Below are positions 13,671 to 13,765 of a stretch of 13,765 nucleotides of DNA, in pieces (the stretch's first letter is position 1; each line of letters opens with the position of its first letter). Below the pieces are notes generated by a model that was not told the DNA's origin, searched no databases, and saw only the letters and a list, made by a program, of their open reading frames with translations. A program made the translations under genes and the position numbers. Location: positions 1-13,765 of the forward strand of contig JBDIAR010000090.1 of assembly GCA_039812545.1 (NCBI GenBank), written 5' to 3'. This DNA is from JBDIAR01 sp039812545. GTDB lineage: Bacteria > Actinomycetota > Actinomycetes > Actinomycetales > Dermatophilaceae.

Positions 13671-13765
13671 GTGGTCGGGAAAGTCACGACGGTATGCCGC
13701 CGGGCCGCCGGTTTGGGGGGTGGGGTCAGAGTGCGGACGGTATGCCGCGACGGCCTTGCCACCCG
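13671..13765 (-). promoter_or_regulatory. Upstream region of the permease operon with two GGTATGCC copies
   Basis: These 95 bp contain no convincing gene and probably hold the permease operon's promoter. Two copies of a 12-bp element, ACGGTATGCCGC, start at 13689 and 13737, 48 bp apart. On the minus strand each carries TACCGT, which fits a TANNNT -10, but no clear -35 accompanies them. The same heptamer is scattered through the window, so a specific promoter role is uncertain. Confidence 0.35.

Overview
The window is high-GC, gene-dense DNA from an actinobacterium. The base composition, the GTG starts and a mycothiol-dependent-type maleylpyruvate isomerase homologue all point to Actinomycetes. 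A TIGR02569-type kinase-fold protein, known mainly from actinobacteria, agrees. Genus and family cannot be fixed from the sequence. I see no tRNA, rRNA, CRISPR array, transposase or phage gene, so the region looks like ordinary chromosome carrying one unusual operon.

Positions 1-3109 (+ strand) hold the last codons of an upstream gene, an aldo/keto reductase, a TIGR02569-like phosphotransferase-fold protein and a PfkB-family sugar or nucleoside kinase. The kinase 3' end runs into four tandem 21-bp repeats, followed by a strong 13-bp hairpin terminator at 3201-3240. An intergenic regulatory segment then leads into the central operon.

Positions 3392-8642 (+) form a compact four-gene operon with gaps of 13, 25 and 23 bp. 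It encodes an ECF-type sigma factor, a 160-residue soluble protein with a carboxypeptidase-regulatory-like beta domain, a subtilisin-family (S8) serine protease with no signal peptide, and a TPR-CHAT caspase-like cysteine protease. A hairpin and 100 bp later comes a protealysin-like M4 metalloprotease (8743-10029), also without a signal peptide. Five consecutive genes thus link transcription control with three intracellular peptidases of different catalytic classes. I infer a protease-governed signalling, stress or defence module. Its logic may resemble the TPR-CHAT / sigma-factor circuit of type III-E CRISPR (Craspase), but no CRISPR component is present.

Positions 10045-13652 (- strand) hold three genes transcribed toward the metalloprotease: an APC-family amino acid permease, an MFS transporter and a maleylpyruvate isomerase-like mycothiol-dependent enzyme. 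Gaps of 52 and 10 bp make them a likely operon.

Across the whole window a non-palindromic heptamer, GTATGCC/GGCATAC, occurs 24 times by hand count, on both strands, in several reading frames and outside genes. About one or two copies would be expected by chance at this composition. Apart from the protease operon, this is the most unexpected signal here.
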